DNA of 64,000 nt, taken from the NCBI RefSeq assembly GCF_040412425.1, contig NC_089753.1, positions 45,274,913 to 45,338,912 of the forward strand, given 5' to 3'. This stretch comes from Macrobrachium rosenbergii (Eukaryota; Arthropoda; Malacostraca; Decapoda; Palaemonidae). The translations under genes were made by a program, and so were the position numbers. The notes beneath the pieces are model-generated. The model searched no databases, was not told the DNA's origin, and saw nothing but the letters and a program-made list of their open reading frames with translations. Shown piece after piece: positions 60,201-64,000 of the stretch. Position 1 is the stretch's first letter; each line of letters starts with the position of its first letter.

Positions 60201-60204
<4 letters not shown>

Positions 60205-60267
60205 AATAGTCTGAGATATCTAATAAGAATACCCTTTACTATTACTGAAGGTATTAGCCTTACTGCT

Positions 60268-60975
60268 TACGTTCTTTCTAAGGAACTGTATCATTTCCTT
60301 CTTACGGACCCAGATTATTTCCTAACGGAACCAGATAATTTCGTTCTTCAGGAACCAAGTCATTTTCTTCTTAAGGGACCAGATCAACATTTCCTCAAGG
60401 GACCAGATAATTTCCTTCTTAAGGAACCAGATTATTTCCTTTTTAAGGAGCCAGATCATTTCCTTCTTTAAGGAACCAGATCAATAATTCCTTTTCGTGG
60501 CACCAGATTATTTTCTTCTTATGGAGCCAGCTCATTTCCTTCTTAAGGAACCAGATCATATCCTTCTTAATGAACCAGCGCCTTTCCTTCTTAAGGAACC
60601 AGCTCATTTCCTTCTTAAGAAACCAGATCATATCCTTCTTAATGAACCAGCGCATTCCCTTCTTAAGGAACCAACTCATTTTCTTAAGGAACCAGATCAT
60701 TTCCTTCTTAAGGAGCTAGGTAATTTCCTTAAGGAACCAGGTCATTTCCTTCCTAAGGAACCAGATTATTTCTTCATTAAGGAGCCAGATCATTTCTTTA
60801 AGGAACTATATCATTTCTCTGACAGGGAACCAGGTCATTTCCTTCTTAAGGCATCAGATCATTTCCTTCTTAAGGAACCTGATCAGTATTTCCTTCTTAA
60901 GGAACGACATCATTTTATCCTTAACCCAAAGCTTATTTCCTGCTTAAAGAACCAGATAATTTCTCTCTTAAAAAA
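60268..60975. repeat. 24-bp minisatellite, left block (~29 units)
   Basis: The unit is GATCATTTCCTTCTTAAGGA plus ACCA, with substitutions. Since 24 bp is eight codons, both strands stay open for long stretches: the plus strand gives a repeating EPDHFLLK octapeptide (60497-60970) and the minus strand a repeating WFLKKEMI-type octapeptide. The array resumes at 61741. Confidence 0.95.
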
Positions 60976-60989
60976 GCCACATTTTCCAC

Positions 60990-61740
60990 CCCATCTTCCC
61001 CTTCAGGTGGATGGAACTTTAACTATTCTAGGTGTAACTTTTGACTCACATCTTTTGAGAAACATCTAATGAAAGTTTCAGCAAATGCCGCACCAAAGTT
61101 AGGTATTGTTCTTAAGGCCTCATATGTTTATAACAGTGATAAAATTAATACCTGTTTTAGGTCATTTGTGCTTACTTTACTGGAATACTGTTCTCCAGTG
61201 TGGATGTCTGCTTCGGCCAGAGATTTATCTCTTTTAGACAGAGTGGTTCGTGGTGGCAGGTTTATGACTTGGACCATCTACGGATGGTCTCTTGTTTGCC
61301 ACTTTTTCATAAGTTGTATTTCAACAGAGATCTTTCACATTCACAACTGATCCCTGATCCCCTTTATCTGCCGAGAGCAACCAGATTCGCTGAGCAGCAG
61401 CACCAATATGCAGTAAATGTGTCTCGCTCTCGAATCTCTCAGTTCCAGAAGTCCTTTATTCCTCACACAGTTGGACTGTGGAACAGCCTCCCAGAAGTTC
61501 AAGCGAAAATGCAATGCATTACTACCCAAATACAATTCTTGCATTCTAATATGTTTTTATCTATTTATCAATTTGTTTTCTTTCTTAATAGGTGGGATCT
61601 CTTCTTTCTGTATTTCCCTTTACTTTTTCCCAATGAACACCATATTCTTTGGAAGCTTGAATTTCAAGTCAATGGCCCCTGTGGGCTTGTTCCAAATGAA
61701 GAGGTTTCATGTACTGAATAATAATAATAATAATAATAAC
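60990..61740 (+). pseudogene. LINE pol C-terminus and 3' end inserted in minisatellite
   Basis: In successive plus frames: VDGTLTILGVTFDSHL, KVSANAAPKLGIVLKASYVY, FRSFVLTLLEYCSPVWMSAS, then after a frameshift near 61250 LPRATRFAEQQHQYAVNVSR and FQKSFIPHTVGLWNSLPE. This is the C-terminal RT and connection region of a CR1/Jockey-like LINE. The 3' untranslated end (AACACCATATTCTTTGGAAG, TCAATGGCCCCTGTGGGCTT) and an (AAT)n tail (61718-61738) follow. RT catalytic motifs are lost through 5' truncation. It is the longest copy of this family in the window. Confidence 0.88.
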
Positions 61741-62065
61741 AATTTTCTTTTTAAGAAACTAGCTCATTTCCTTCTTAAGGAACTAGATCATTTCCCTATT
61801 ATGGAACCAGATTATTTCCTACTTAAGGAAACAGACTAATATTTCCTTCCTAATGAACCTGATCATTTCCTTCTCAAGGAGCCAGCTCTATTCTTAACAA
61901 ACCAGATAATTTCCTACTTAAGAAATCATATTATTTCCTACTTAAGAAACCATATCATTTCTTACTGAAACAATCACATTATTTCCTTCTTAAAGAGCTA
62001 GCTCACTTCCTTCTTACGGAAACATATTATCTCCTTAATAACCCAACTCAATTTTTTTCTATATT
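61741..62065. repeat. 24-bp minisatellite, right block (~13 units)
   Basis: Same unit as 60268-60975, continuing after the LINE tail, more diverged towards 62065. Confidence 0.93.
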
Positions 62066-62255
62066 TCTTTTCTGTAGGAACAAAACAAATACTCAAATAA
62101 ATAATGAATTTCAATACCTAGCCTGAGCGTCTCCTCTCCTTTAAAATTGAACCAGACACGCGCGGTACCTTTGTCAGTGCGTGAAACTGTTAAACATTCG
62201 GTTCAGTATCACGTACCTCTAATAACTCATGCTGTAGCGGGGTTTATCACATGTC
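62066..62255. other. Unique spacer
   Basis: About 190 bp between minisatellite and palindrome. Confidence 0.6.
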
Positions 62256-62758
62256 TAAACTAAAAAGGCAAAGCCGTAAAAACAGAACAGTTCCGTTGTT
62301 ACCATCAAACGCCACCAAACACATCCAGCATGCCATCATAAATTATAAGCAACGTATACACACCAGAAACAATGGACATAACAGTTATCACGATTCACTC
62401 TGTACACCACTTCTTAGTTTATTTAGAAAATATCCAGACACTCCCGTTGCCCTATTTCTAAAACGTCATCATTTCTGTTGATCACAAAAAACGGTTTGTA
62501 TTTCACTCAGACTCAGATAAGCCCACAATGGGGCTATGCCATTCAGTGTTTTGACAATAATTTATGGACCGCTGTGAAACTTGTCGTATAAATTCAAATG
62601 AAATAAAGTAAAGCATGGCACAATGTAAAACTGAGGTATATTTCTGTGCATGCGAAGTCGTATCATCACATACTCATACACAATATATGTATATATATAA
62701 TAAACATACATTATATATACATATATACATACATATATATTTATTTATTTATCATTAT

Positions 62759-62844
<86 letters not shown>

Positions 62845-63311
62845 TATATTTATATACATACATACATAAATTGTGTATGAGTATGTGATCATATGACTTC
62901 GCAGGTACAGAAATTTACCTCAGTTTTATATATTGTGACATGCGATACTGTATTCCATTTGAATTTATACGGCAAGTTTCACAGCAGTCCAACTACCATA
63001 AATTATTGTCAGAACATTGAATGGCATAGCAGCATTGTGAGCTTATCCGAGTCTGTCTGTGTGAAATACAAACCGTTTTTGTTATCAACAGAAAGGGTAA
63101 CGTTTTAGAAATAGGGCAGCGGGAGTTTCTGGATATTTTCTAGATAAAATAAGAAGTGGCGTACAGAGTAAATCGTGATAATTGTTGATGTCCATTATTT
63201 CTGGAGTGTATACGTTGCTTATAATTTATGATGGCATGCTGGATGTGTTTGGCGGCGTTTGATGGTTACAACGGAAATGTTCCGTTTTTATGGCTTTGCC
63301 TTTGTAGTTTA
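62256..63311. repeat. Long palindrome, ~430-bp arms, (TA)n centre
   Basis: The left arm (62256-62683) starts TAAACTAAAAAGGCAAAGCC and ends TACTCATACACAA; the right arm (62871-63311) is the reverse complement with a moderate number of mismatches, ending GGCTTTGCCTTTGTAGTTTA. The 187-bp centre contains TA/CATA repeats with pure TA at about 62770-62842. Small frames in the arms are not conserved between them, arguing against coding. Confidence 0.93.
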
Positions 63312-63600
63312 CACGCGCGCGCGCACACACACACACGCAGAAAACACACACACACATAAATATATATAAAAATATATATGTTTCATTCGTATTTCTATTT
63401 CTCGTCTTCTCTCGTCCCACTTTCATAAATTATACCTACATATAATTCAATGGCGTTCATTCTTCGGTCATCGTTATCAACATTAATCATCCATCTTTAT
63501 CGCTTCCATTTAGGACCAGAACATTACTTAAGTTTTCTTCTCTTACAAATTTGTAAGGAAAATACCCCCATCCCCCTATGTACTAAACTGATTAAGAATA
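63312..63600. other. CG/CA tract and unique spacer
   Basis: A GCGCGC then (CA)n tract lies at 63313-63353; the rest is unique. Confidence 0.8.
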
Positions 63601-63790
63601 AGTATAATACAATTCAATTTGTATTTTGATATTTTACTTACATTTTGTTATTTATTAAGTCGTTAATGATCTCCTTTCTCTGTATTTCCCATTACCTTTT
63701 GTTACTTTTTCCTAATGAACACCATATTCTTTGGAAACTTGAACTTCAAGTCAATGGCCCCTGTGGGCTTGTTCCATATGAATGGGGTTC
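63600..63790 (+). mobile_element. LINE 3'-end remnant, tail-less
   Basis: It contains ATACAATTCAATTTGTATTT, CTCTGTATTTCCCATTACC, AACACCATATTCTTTGGAAA and TCAATGGCCCCTGTGGGCTT, matching the other LINE 3' ends, but no AAT array follows. Confidence 0.82.
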
Positions 63791-64000
63791 AGCTCTTGTG
63801 GAATCAAGCAGGGCTTATTCTTTGGGTATATACAAGGCTATCCGTTTTTCTTATTAGAGCATCATTATTAATCAAACGAATAACATTATACCAACGGACG
63901 AGAAGAAAAAACTAATTTAAAAAAATGTACGAAACATTCTAAAAAATTCACTTTAGAATGCTAAGAAGCAGAGTGAAGGAAGAAACTAAAGCTTGAATGC
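63791..64000. other. Unique sequence to window end
   Basis: Nothing recognised. Confidence 0.6.

Noticed and set aside
60497..60970. A real protein with EPDHFLLK octapeptide repeats
   Set aside because: The opposite strand is equally open because of the 24-bp stop-free unit, the frame runs into a LINE, and there is no start or splice context.

Overview
The window is eukaryotic and almost certainly from a decapod crustacean (shrimp, prawn, crab or crayfish type); the species cannot be fixed. The basis is the very high load of simple repeats ((TA)n, (GA)n, (CA)n and (AAT)n arrays every 1-2 kb), AT-rich gene-poor background, and dispersed repeat families that I recognise from decapod genomes: tRNA-derived SINEs, (AAT)-tailed LINE ends and small hairpin elements. 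I find no intact protein-coding gene of the host, no rRNA, no functional tRNA, no CRISPR and nothing prokaryotic. Most long open frames are translations of dinucleotide or trinucleotide repeats.

Region by region. 1-5.7 kb: microsatellites and a ~100-bp tandem repeat (1583-2380). 5.74-7.2 kb: decayed Tigger/pogo-type DNA transposon. 7.5-9.0 kb: small inverted repeat and a LINE 3' fragment. 9.02-16.6 kb: a complete-looking, minus-strand LTR retrotransposon with 1.13-kb near-identical LTRs, a broken gag (coiled coil, capsid-like part, two zinc knuckles) and a retropepsin, but no reverse transcriptase or integrase that I can see. It sits between two inverted copies of the same LINE fragment. 17.3-19.1 kb: a long palindrome. 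19.3-20.3 kb: a Penelope-like element relic (RT plus GIY-YIG). 20.4-35.4 kb: microsatellites, small hairpin elements, an AAT-linked 483-bp tandem duplication, LINE pieces and a SINE-like repeat. 35.5-37.1 kb: a 31-bp minisatellite with an embedded duplicated block. 39.1-41.0 kb: two copies of a hairpin-rich MITE-like element. 43.3 kb: a tRNA-headed SINE sharing its 3' tail with the local LINE family. 49.7-51.5 kb: a second, internally deleted Ty3/gypsy-type LTR element with a nested LINE insertion and target-site duplication. 52.3-56.8 kb: LINE relics, including a restriction-like-endonuclease LINE split by a SINE. 57.4-59.0 kb: a probable single LTR with primer binding site. 60.3-62.1 kb: a 24-bp minisatellite interrupted by a LINE. 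62.3-63.3 kb: another long palindrome with a (TA)n centre.

The pieces do not form a pathway; they are layered transposition and repeat expansion. The recurring pattern is long inverted repeats whose loops or borders are (TA)n arrays, and nested retroposon insertions that can be ordered in time. Many small indels between the two LTRs of the 9-16.6 kb element lie in homopolymers, so some frameshifts noted here may be sequencing errors rather than mutations.
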